NCBI GenBank assembly: GCA_023439425.1 | Contig: JAEXNZ010000001.1 | Span: forward strand, 1-7,746 | Length of the DNA: 7,746 nucleotides | Direction: 5' to 3' | Origin: Pseudomonadota bacterium | GTDB lineage: Bacteria; Pseudomonadota; Gammaproteobacteria; Xanthomonadales; Xanthomonadaceae | Part shown: piece by piece, positions 1 through 5,469 of the stretch | Layout of the letters: every line of letters begins with the position of its first letter | Numbering within the stretch: position 1 is the first letter of the stretch | Made by a program: the position numbers and the translations under genes | The notes under the pieces: model-generated | Seen by the model: only the letters and a program-made list of their open reading frames with translations | Databases searched by the model: none | What the model was told of the DNA's origin: nothing

Positions 1-13
1 CCCCGGGGGGGGT

Positions 14-42
14 GCGGGGGGCCCGGTGGGTCGACCCCCCGC
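14..42 (-). terminator. Very GC-rich hairpin downstream of the RDD gene
   Basis: An 8-bp perfect stem (14-21 GCGGGGGG with 35-42 CCCCCCGC) closes a 13-nt loop, starting 11 nt after the RDD stop codon on the minus strand. No T-tract follows; the sequence beyond is C-rich. It could terminate transcription by hairpin strength alone, but the window edge (C4 then G8 at 1-12) is also homopolymeric and may simply be low-complexity or poorly resolved sequence. Confidence 0.35.
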
Positions 43-53
43 TGGGCGTGGCT

Positions 54-530
54 CTACGTCCGTTTCGGCAACCGGATCACCCGCGTCCCACTGGCGCGGT
101 CATGCCATGTCAGCCGCTGCCGGTCCACCAGCGCCCCCCACAGCCCCAACCCGCCCAGCAGCACCGACAGCGTGCCCACCGCATAGCGCAGCCACAGCTG
201 CCCAAGCCGCGGCGCGCCACCATCGGCATTCACCACCTGCAGCCGCCACGGCCGCATGCCCAGGGTCTGCCCGCCGCGGTGCCAGCTGAGCGTTGCGTAC
301 AGCCCGGTCACCGCCCAGCAGCACACCCACAGCACCCACTGCAGCGCACTGAACGGCGCGATGTTCTCGCGCGCCGCGTGGTCCACCGCATAGCCGGCGG
401 TGAACAATGCGCCCACCAGCATCCACAGCGCCAGCGCCGGGAAGAAGTCGTACAGCAGGGCCAGCAGCCGCCACAGCAGCAGTGAGGCGGGGCGGTCGGC
501 AGTGGTGACATCAGCGGGCGAAGTAACCAT
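54..530 (-). CDS. RDD family inner-membrane protein
   Basis: This is a 158-residue integral membrane protein of the RDD family, named for conserved Arg-Asp-Asp positions. Family members are often of unknown role; some are linked to ion or solute transport. Visible hallmarks are an N-terminal RPASLLLWRLLALLYDFF segment (R21, D28), about three hydrophobic helices (roughly 19-44, 63-83 and 113-138), the conserved GQTLGMRPWRLQVV block (87-100) between helices 2 and 3, and the C-terminal LTWHDRASGTRVI block (140-152). The frame stays open upstream to 674, but that extension overlaps xerD and is Arg/Ser-rich with no family similarity, so the ATG at 530 was chosen. It has no Shine-Dalgarno sequence. 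A TATGCT hexamer ends 7 nt upstream, which suggests a leaderless mRNA. The gene diverges from xerD with a 40-bp gap. The family call is firm; the function is unknown. Confidence 0.88.
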   Translation of the reverse strand: MVTSPADVTTADRPASLLLWRLLALLYDFFPALALWMLVGALFTAGYAVDHAARENIAPFSALQWVLWVCCWAVTGLYATLSWHRGGQTLGMRPWRLQVVNADGGAPRLGQLWLRYAVGTLSVLLGGLGLWGALVDRQRLTWHDRASGTRVIRLPKRT

Positions 531-570
531 GCGCCGAGCATACCCGGGCCCGCCCTCGTATGCTGTGCCC
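531..570. promoter_or_regulatory. Divergent promoter region, RDD gene / xerD, probably leaderless both ways
   Basis: The 40-bp gap contains a perfect inverted repeat, AGCATAC (537-543), 14 nt, GTATGCT (558-564). Each arm reads TATGCT toward its own gene, a fair -10 hexamer (TAnnnT). On both sides exactly 6 nt separate the hexamer from the ATG (565-570 for xerD, 531-536 for the RDD gene). That places the expected transcription start at or next to the start codon. Neither gene has a Shine-Dalgarno sequence. No good -35 is visible, and the two promoters would overlap. The geometry is seen in the sequence; leaderless transcription is inferred. Confidence 0.5.
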
Positions 571-1548
571 ATGCCTGACACATCCACCCCGGCGCAGCGC
601 CGCCAGCTGGTCCAGCAGCTGCCCGACCTGCGCGACGACGACAATGCGCTGATCCAGCGCTTTCTGGACACCATATGGGCCGAGCAGGGCCTGGCCCGGG
701 CCAGCCTGGACAGCTACCGCCGCGACCTGGAAGGCCTGGCGCGCTGGCGCGACGGGGCCGCGCAGGGGTTGGCCGGGATCGATCGCAAGGGGTTGTTCGA
801 CTACCTCGAATGGCGCGCCCGGCACGGATGGTCGGCACGCAGCAACGCCCGCCTGCTGTCCGCGCTGCGGGCATTCTTCGCCGATGCGGTGCGCCGCGGC
901 CAGCGCGGCGAAGACCCCAGCGCGCTGATCGACCCGCCGCATCTGCCCCGCCTGCTGCCCAAGGCGCTGGCCGAAAGCCAGATCGACGCGTTATTGGCCG
1001 CACCGGACGTGGACCAGCCGCTGGGCCTGCGCGACCGCGCCATGCTGGAACTGATGTACGCCGCCGGCCTGCGCGTCAGCGAACTGGTGGAGCTGCCCGC
1101 CAACGCGGTGAACCTGCGCCAGGGCGTACTGCGGGTCACCGGCAAGGGCAGCAAGGAGCGCCTGGTGCCGCTGGGCGAGGAATCCCAGCACTGGCTGGAG
1201 CGCTACCTCGCCGAGGCCCGGCCGCAACTGGCCGGCAAGCGCGCGGTACCGGCCAGCCGCGACGGCGCGGTGCCGCTGTTCCTGGAGCCCTCGCTGCACC
1301 CGCTGAGCCGGCAGCAGTTCTGGTCACTGGTAAAGAGGTACGCCGTGCTGGCCGGGATCGACCCGGCCCGGATCAGCCCGCACGGCCTGCGCCACAGCTT
1401 CGCCACCCACCTGCTGAACCGGGGCGCGGACCTGCGCGCGTTGCAGATGCTGCTGGGCCACAGCTCGCTCAGCACCACCCAGATCTACACCCTGGTGGCG
1501 CGCGAGCACTTGCAGAAGCTGCATGCGCGGCATCATCCGCGCGGGTAG
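571..1548 (+). CDS. xerD: Site-specific tyrosine recombinase XerD
   Basis: XerD, with XerC, resolves chromosome dimers at the dif site next to the division septum, activated by FtsK. The 325-residue product has an N-terminal SAM-like core-binding domain (about 25-115, with SLDSYRRDLEGLARW) and a C-terminal catalytic domain. All catalytic residues are present: R168 (AAGLRVSEL), K192 (TGKGSKERLVPL), H271 and R274 (HGLRHSFATH), H297 (LLGHSSLSTTQIY) and nucleophile Y306. The C-terminal HLQKLHARHHPRG is the XerD-type tail that engages the partner recombinase. The K-to-H spacing is a few residues longer than in the E. coli protein (AVPASRDGAVPLF region). The frame extends upstream to 400, but that part is antisense to the RDD gene and has no recombinase similarity, so the ATG at 571 is preferred. 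There is no Shine-Dalgarno sequence. The stop lies 6 bp from that of the convergent small gene, with no obvious terminator between them. Confidence 0.96.
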   Translation: MPDTSTPAQRRQLVQQLPDLRDDDNALIQRFLDTIWAEQGLARASLDSYRRDLEGLARWRDGAAQGLAGIDRKGLFDYLEWRARHGWSARSNARLLSALRAFFADAVRRGQRGEDPSALIDPPHLPRLLPKALAESQIDALLAAPDVDQPLGLRDRAMLELMYAAGLRVSELVELPANAVNLRQGVLRVTGKGSKERLVPLGEESQHWLERYLAEARPQLAGKRAVPASRDGAVPLFLEPSLHPLSRQQFWSLVKRYAVLAGIDPARISPHGLRHSFATHLLNRGADLRALQMLLGHSSLSTTQIYTLVAREHLQKLHARHHPRG

Positions 1549-1554
1549 AACGCG

Positions 1555-1953
1555 TCAGCGGTGGTGCCGGGCGTAGTGAACCAAGGCCAACAGCGTGGGG
1601 CTGGCCTGCCAGCAGCGTGCTTTGGCATCAGCCGCCCGCAGTTGCGGCAGTATGTAGCTGCGGGCAAGCGAGTCCAGCTCCGTTTGAAGCTCCTGGCGGC
1701 TGCATGCCAGCGGTCGCCCGGTGACCAGCATGTTGCGCAGCGATATCAGCTTTCGCATTTCGCGGGCCAGTGATATCTGGGAGCGACTTCCGCGCGCGTA
1801 TGCGCTGAAAGCTGCAACTTTGTGGTTCTCGATGCGGATCAGGGCACCAGCGAAATGTGTGTCGCGGACACGCGCCAGCTCCACCTTGGCCGGCAGGCTG
1901 CGAAGCACTTCAGCCTTGAGGTAGAGGGAGACGGTACGAGGAAGAATGTGCAT
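1555..1953 (-). CDS. Small basic protein of unknown function
   Basis: I do not recognise this 132-residue protein. It is rich in Arg, Lys and His, contains two Cys (C84, C114), and has no signal peptide or transmembrane segment. It reads as helical, for example the stretch SLAREMRKLISLRNM (61-75) and QELQTELDSLARSYILPQL. Codon use is strongly G/C in third position, like the housekeeping neighbours, which supports a real and probably resident gene. The ATG at 1953 (MHILPRTVSLYLKAEVL) was chosen because the frame upstream, to a TTG at 2064, encodes an unstructured Pro/Gly/Arg stretch. No clear Shine-Dalgarno sequence precedes it. It converges on xerD (6-bp gap) and diverges from dsbC (193-bp gap holding both promoters). 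Function cannot be assigned from sequence or context. Confidence 0.62.
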   Translation of the reverse strand: MHILPRTVSLYLKAEVLRSLPAKVELARVRDTHFAGALIRIENHKVAAFSAYARGSRSQISLAREMRKLISLRNMLVTGRPLACSRQELQTELDSLARSYILPQLRAADAKARCWQASPTLLALVHYARHHR

Positions 1954-2106
1954 GCAGGGGCCAGGAAGGGAACCGGAATCGCCTGATGCGACGGGCGGGC
2001 AGGGCAGTACGAATGCAGTTCCGCAGCGTCGCCTCTGCCGGGGCTGTTCACTTCCAGGTTTCAATCCCTTTCCGGACCCGATGCCGCCGCGCCTTCATGA
2101 ACCCTG

Positions 2107-2115
2107 TGCGAGAAT
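2107..2115 (+). promoter_or_regulatory. Possible extended -10 promoter of dsbC
   Basis: TGC followed by GAGAAT fits the extended -10 pattern (TGn plus a hexamer with 4 of 6 matches to TATAAT). It would start transcription near 2122, giving a leader of about 25 nt before the dsbC ATG at 2147. No convincing -35 or Shine-Dalgarno sequence is visible. This is a weak, eye-based assignment. Confidence 0.25.
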
Positions 2116-2146
2116 CGCCACAACCTCTGTTGTCTGGACCCCCCTG

Positions 2147-2932
2147 ATGCTCCGAGTTACCGTCGTCGCCCTGCTGGGCGCGCTCAGCCTCACTGCCTGC
2201 GCCCAGCCGTCGGCCCCGGCCTCCCGTTCCACCGCTGCTGCGCCAGCCGCTGCTGCCGCTGGCGCAGTGTCTCCGGAGCAGGCTGAAAAGACCGTGCGCA
2301 CCGCACTGCAGGGCCTGAACCCCAAGTTCAAGCCGGACTTCGTCGGTGCCGCCCCGTTCCCGGGCTTCCGCGAAGTGCTGGTCAGCGGGCAGGTGCTGTA
2401 CGTGTCCGATGACGGCCGCTTCCTGATCCAGGATTCGCCCTACGACATCCAGGCACGTCGCCCGGCCAGCAGCACCGCGCTGCTGCAGTACCGCAAGGAA
2501 AAGCTGGACGGCATCCAGCGCGGCGACCGCATCATCTTCGCCGCCGCCAATCCCAAGCACACCATCACGGTGTTCACCGATATCGAATGCGGCTACTGCC
2601 GCAAGCTGCACCAGGACGTGCCCGAGCTGAACCGCATGGGCATCAGCGTGGAATACGTGGCCTTCCCGCGCATGGGGCTGGGCAGCAAGGACTACACCGA
2701 CATGATCTCGGTCTGGTGCGCGGTGGATCGCCGCAAGGCGCTGACCGAGGCGAAGGAAGGCCAGCCGGTCACCCCGAAGAACTGCACCAACCCGGTGGCC
2801 ATGCAGTACACCCTGGGCCAGCAGGTCGGCGTCAGCGGCACCCCGGCCATCTTCGCCGCCGACGGCACCCAGCTGGGCGGCTACATCGCCCCGGCGCAGA
2901 TGAAGGCCGCGCTGGAAAAGCTCGGCCAGTAA
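2147..2932 (+). CDS. dsbC: Thiol:disulfide interchange protein DsbC, predicted lipoprotein
   Basis: DsbC is a periplasmic isomerase that reshuffles wrong disulfides in exported proteins and is kept reduced by DsbD. The 261-residue product begins with a lipoprotein signal: hydrophobic core VVALLGALSL, lipobox LTAC and C18 as the lipidation site. A19 follows, so an outer-membrane location is expected. An Ala/Pro/Ser-rich linker (about 19-41) leads to the N-terminal dimerisation domain (42-105: VSPEQAEKTVRTALQGLNP, then GFREVLVSGQVLYVSDDGRFLIQ). The thioredoxin-fold domain follows, with active site CGYC (148-151), a second Cys pair C191/C213 (spacing 22, as in the E. coli structural disulfide) and the cis-Pro loop GTP (231-233). 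The ATG at 2147 was chosen because it opens the signal sequence; the frame extends upstream to 1946 without sensible protein. E. coli DsbC is soluble, so membrane anchoring is the unusual point here. Confidence 0.93.
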   Translation: MLRVTVVALLGALSLTACAQPSAPASRSTAAAPAAAAAGAVSPEQAEKTVRTALQGLNPKFKPDFVGAAPFPGFREVLVSGQVLYVSDDGRFLIQDSPYDIQARRPASSTALLQYRKEKLDGIQRGDRIIFAAANPKHTITVFTDIECGYCRKLHQDVPELNRMGISVEYVAFPRMGLGSKDYTDMISVWCAVDRRKALTEAKEGQPVTPKNCTNPVAMQYTLGQQVGVSGTPAIFAADGTQLGGYIAPAQMKAALEKLGQ

Positions 2933-2967
2933 AGCCGGGCACTGCCAGGCTGCCTGCAACGCGTGGT

Positions 2968-2990
2968 GGACGGGCATGGCCCGTCCCTAC
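2968..2990 (-). repeat. GTAG-headed REP-like palindrome, copy 1
   Basis: On the minus strand a GTAG head (2990-2987) is followed directly by an 8-bp stem GGACGGGC / GCCCGTCC around a 3-nt CAT loop. A GTAG tetranucleotide at the foot of a hairpin is the known form of the abundant extragenic REP elements of Stenotrophomonas, which are tied to RAYT transposases. It lies 35 bp after the dsbC stop and could also stabilise or end the dsbC mRNA, although no T-tract follows. Confidence 0.6.
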
Positions 2991-3001
2991 GGCCCTATGG
3001 C

Positions 3002-3022
3002 GACGCGCCATGCGCGTCCCAC
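3002..3022 (-). repeat. REP-like palindrome, copy 2 (GTGG head)
   Basis: On the minus strand GTGG (3022-3019) is followed directly by a 7-bp stem GACGCGC / GCGCGTC around a 3-nt loop. It has the same orientation and layout as copy 1, 11 bp away, and the two share the start of the stem (GGAC/GGGAC) and the ATG/CAT loop. The head differs from GTAG by one base, so it is either a diverged copy or a convergent hairpin. Confidence 0.45.
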
Positions 3023-3176
3023 GGGACCGCACGAATCGCCTGCCTTCGCGCACCCGATCGTCCCCCGCACACGTTGCATACCGCCTGCAATGGATGCTCG
3101 CGCCTGCCCGACGGTCATGGCGCAATCACCGCCAACTGAACGGACTCCCTCGTCGCCGATTCGTCTGGACACCACG

Positions 3177-3199
3177 GTAGCGTCGGTCGACAGACGACG
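3177..3199 (+). repeat. Weak GTAG-headed palindrome, opposite orientation
   Basis: A plus-strand GTAG (3177-3180) is followed directly by CGTCG (3181-3185), a 9-nt loop containing GTCGAC, and CGACG (3195-3199). The layout matches a GTAG REP with a short stem and faces the opposite way to copies 1 and 2. A 5-bp stem in GC-rich DNA can easily arise by chance. Confidence 0.3.
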
Positions 3200-3287
3200 G
3201 CCGCGAAATCCGCAACACCCGGTAACGCATGACCCTGGCCGAAAGCGCAAAGCAGGCCAACAGTCGACGCACTGTCAGAGGTCAAGC

Positions 3288-4820
3288 CTAGGAATCCCAG
3301 TCTGCATCGGCATCATTCTCCAGGCCCGAGGCAGTGTGCGAATGCTTGAGCAGACTCTCCTTGTGTGTTTCCAGCATTTTGGCGAAGCCTCCGCCAAAGC
3401 TCTGTTCAACGTCGCTGGCGGACGCTTTGGCGGCCGTTCCAACCTTGCGAAGCGTTCCTCTGTTGAACGATTCAATTGAATCAAGATATGCCGGGCGCTC
3501 TTGCCATGAAACTGACTTCCCGTCAGCAATCTCGACCGACTCCACACCCTCCATCCTTGTCGCGCGCGGAAGCGCGTCGAATGCCTGAAGTTCTGGCCCG
3601 TAACGCAGAACATCAAGCTTGAGTTGTTGCACAGCGCGTTTCCGCACCGCTGCCTCGGAGATTTCGTTTGCGAGCGCTGTACGTCTCGCAAGATACTGGG
3701 CAACTTTCTCAGACTTGGGCGGTAGAGGGAGATGGCTCTCCAGCCACTTGGCACGGCGTGCCCATTTAAGAGAAGAGCCAATTACCTCTTCGCCTTCACG
3801 CCGGAACCGTTGCTCGGGAGTTTCCGGAGTTCTGTTCTCGTCCGTTGCACTCGCGTCGGACTGAAGTCCATGGTCAACGGCATCAACGTCTTCCTCGATT
3901 CCGCTGTCAGAATCGCCATCGAAGTCATCGCCCCAGTCGCTGTCCACGCCATCGTCTGCGCCCCACGCCTCAAGGGAGGAGCCGGCCACCTCGCATGCCG
4001 CGACAACGGCCGGATGCATGGCAACTTCCATCCGTTCGAGGCGCTCTTTGAATGGCTCAAACGCCGACATTACGTCCCAATCGCCCTCACCGCCGCCCAT
4101 GCCATCGTGCGTCTGCGCATCGGGGGACGGGGACACCGCGGACTCCGCTCGTGCCAGCACTGAGGGTAGATGGATTTCGCTGCGGTTGGCCCGCAGCATC
4201 CCTTCGTACCGTTCAGGCGGTGCGGGCTTGCGGGCACTATCCGGAACACGGGCTGCGATTCGCTGCAGGCGGGCAGTCGCGGCCAAGGTTGAGCGCGGGC
4301 GCGCCAACGCGGTCCTGCGCATCTCCCTCATTTCCCGAATCTCGCGCACGTCCTGCGCTTGCGAAGGCTGGGTGACCGCTGCAGTCTCGGAAATAGACAC
4401 CGGAGATGCAACAGAAGACTTCAATGTTGACGTCATACCTGCCTGCATTGGCGGCGGGGATGACGGCGCTGAAGAGGTGCCGCCGTCACCACCCCGATTC
4501 ACGACCCCCGTGAGTGCCAGCACCAGCGCAGGCGACTTGAGCGGCGGCAATATCGGCATGCGTTCGGTGGCCGGCGCAGCACGTACGACAGGCGCACCGG
4601 CCGTCATCGGACTGCCGGCAAACGCCGCAGGCTTCGCGGAGGACTTGAAAGCGCGGGTGTCCGCGCTCCCAAACGTGCCGTTGTTGATGTGCTGGACGAA
4701 GGCCGCAACCCTGCCGACTTGGAACCGCGGCGCGGCCTTTGCCAGCAAACCGGAAGCTTCGGCAGGGCGTACGCGCTGCTGGGCGACGACGATGGGTTGG
4801 GGTTGGTTCCCGATGCGCAT
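3288..4820 (-). CDS. Gene C: unrecognised 510-aa low-complexity protein with acidic middle; candidate secreted protein
   Basis: I do not recognise this protein. It has no Sec signal and no transmembrane helix. Residues 1-160 are low-complexity Ala/Ser/Pro/Thr. Residues 158-190 are charged and helical, with a REIREMREMRR repeat. A Pro-rich KPAPPERY follows at 198-205. Residues 284-316 are very acidic (DSDWGDDFDGDSDSG). From about 335 to 500 the sequence looks like a folded, mainly helical domain (SLKWARRAKWLESHLPLPP, then AVQQLKLDVLRYGPELQAF). The motif [DE]xDW[DG] occurs three times (245-249, 293-297, 505-509), the last almost at the C-terminus. The ATG at 4820 was chosen: a GGGA lies 10 nt upstream. 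An in-frame GTG at 4847 would add nine residues but lacks a Shine-Dalgarno sequence. It lies downstream of gene B (81-bp gap). A 60-base row inside it counts about 55-58% G+C against 73% in an xerD row, which suggests acquired DNA. Confidence 0.8.
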   Translation of the reverse strand: MRIGNQPQPIVVAQQRVRPAEASGLLAKAAPRFQVGRVAAFVQHINNGTFGSADTRAFKSSAKPAAFAGSPMTAGAPVVRAAPATERMPILPPLKSPALVLALTGVVNRGGDGGTSSAPSSPPPMQAGMTSTLKSSVASPVSISETAAVTQPSQAQDVREIREMREMRRTALARPRSTLAATARLQRIAARVPDSARKPAPPERYEGMLRANRSEIHLPSVLARAESAVSPSPDAQTHDGMGGGEGDWDVMSAFEPFKERLERMEVAMHPAVVAACEVAGSSLEAWGADDGVDSDWGDDFDGDSDSGIEEDVDAVDHGLQSDASATDENRTPETPEQRFRREGEEVIGSSLKWARRAKWLESHLPLPPKSEKVAQYLARRTALANEISEAAVRKRAVQQLKLDVLRYGPELQAFDALPRATRMEGVESVEIADGKSVSWQERPAYLDSIESFNRGTLRKVGTAAKASASDVEQSFGGGFAKMLETHKESLLKHSHTASGLENDADADWDS

Positions 4821-4901
4821 GGCTGATGTATCCCGCTGGCAGGCCACTAAGTGAATCTGTCAGCGTGCCTGTTTAAGCCGCTGCTCGCTTTCAGTTTGCG
4901 A

Positions 4902-5348
4902 TCATTTTGGGGTGGCGGGCACCGGCCCCGACCACTTTGCAGGCGGCTCAGGAGGGTCGCCGGCGTCTTCGCCCGCGATCTGGCGCTCTTCCCACTCAAA
5001 ACGTGCATCAAAGTAGCGCATGTCCTCCTCGTCCCACGCCTCATCAGCGGGATCAGGCTCCCAATTACCCAGATAGTTGGGGAACTTCTTGACGATGGTG
5101 ACGAACGGTGGGTGCAGCCTGGGTGGCACTGGAGGCGGAGTGCCTGGGACTGCACTTGGCGCGCTGGCGTTGGCGATCGTCTGGAACGGAAGCAGGCGTG
5201 AGGCGTCGAGGACGATGGGGCCGGAGCCGGGATTGATGCTTTCCGCGCGACGCTGCGGAGAGGTGGCAAGTGCCGCGCGTGGGATGTGGATCCTCGACCG
5301 CATCGGCTCCGGCTGATGCGACGAACGGCTAAAGAGATTGAATGGCAT
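4902..5348 (-). CDS. Gene B: unrecognised 148-aa Pro-rich protein with acidic C-terminal part
   Basis: I do not recognise this protein. The N-terminal third (MPFNLFSRSSHQPEPMRSRI) is Ser/Arg-rich without a Sec signal. The centre (68-81) is a proline stretch, PGTPPPVPPRLHPPF, which includes a PxxPxR motif (72-77). A possible short structured part follows (FVTIVKKFPNYLGNW, 82-96). The C-terminal part is strongly acidic and aromatic (ADEAWDEEDMRYF, then ARFEWEERQ), ending in another Pro-rich tail. A second minus-strand frame (4847-5392) overlaps it fully. The 4902-5348 frame was preferred for its G/C-ending codons and its likeness in composition to genes A and C. No Shine-Dalgarno sequence is clear at the ATG. 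A strong terminator lies between gene A and this gene, so it probably needs its own promoter in the 77 bp after that hairpin. B and C may be cotranscribed. Confidence 0.65.
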   Translation of the reverse strand: MPFNLFSRSSHQPEPMRSRIHIPRAALATSPQRRAESINPGSGPIVLDASRLLPFQTIANASAPSAVPGTPPPVPPRLHPPFVTIVKKFPNYLGNWEPDPADEAWDEEDMRYFDARFEWEERQIAGEDAGDPPEPPAKWSGPVPATPK

Positions 5349-5425
5349 GAATGATCGAGTGGAAAGGGGATTTCGGGCGATTCGACCGGCACGTCACGTA
5401 CCTGCTACATCGCGAGGGGAAATGC
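5349..5425 (-). promoter_or_regulatory. Likely promoter-bearing gap upstream of gene B
   Basis: This stretch lies between the terminator of gene A and the start of gene B, so any independent promoter for B (and perhaps C) should be here. I see no convincing -35/-10 pair. The only visible pattern is a tandem ACGTGACGTG on the minus strand (revcomp of 5390-5399). The assignment rests on position alone. Confidence 0.25.
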
Positions 5426-5457
5426 GTCTGCCCCATCCGGGGCCGGACGGGGCAGAC
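5426..5457 (-). terminator. Strong hairpin terminator of gene A
   Basis: The arms GTCTGCCCCGTCCGG and CCGGATGGGGCAGAC (minus strand) can pair over nearly 15 bp, including one G-U pair. On the plus strand the same position is an A-C mismatch, so the fold favours a minus-strand transcript. It starts 12 nt after the stop of gene A and is followed by GCATTT rather than a full U-tract. It separates gene A from gene B. Confidence 0.65.
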
Positions 5458-5469
5458 AATGGCTCAAAT

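Larger units (their letters stand above)
2933..3287. other. Intergenic region between dsbC and gene C, with REP-like palindromes
   Basis: This 355-bp stretch holds no credible gene: the open frames crossing it continue from shadows of dsbC or gene C. It contains the three palindromes listed separately and a weak 5-bp stem (ACAGT 3260-3264 with ACTGT 3271-3275). That stem lies 12 nt beyond the stop of gene C on the minus strand and might help end its transcript. A 10-base word, CAACACCCGG (3213-3222), recurs at 6861-6870 on the other side of the three-gene cluster. Confidence 0.6.

Noticed and set aside
675..1724. Long open frame (349 codons) on the plus strand over xerD
   Set aside because: It is a +2 frame shadow of xerD, Arg/Pro/Ala/Gly-rich as expected from high-GC frame shadows, with no family signature.
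2048..2977. Long open frame (309 codons) antisense to dsbC
   Set aside because: Its His/Ala/Gly-rich product is the antisense of a well-identified gene with all DsbC motifs intact.
3875..3950. EF-hand-like calcium loop in the acidic part of gene C
   Set aside because: The DxDxD spacing is present, but the Gly is displaced and the closing Glu at position 12 is Val; it is better described as an acidic low-complexity block.
4018..4854. Open frame of 278 codons on the plus strand within the gene C region
   Set aside because: It is antisense to gene C; the gene C frame is almost twice as long, resembles genes A and B, and has a plausible start.
4847..5392. Alternative minus-strand frame overlapping gene B
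   Set aside because: Slightly longer than gene B but Ser/Arg/Pro-rich without any structured or acidic part, and it overlaps the start region of gene C; gene B has better codon use.
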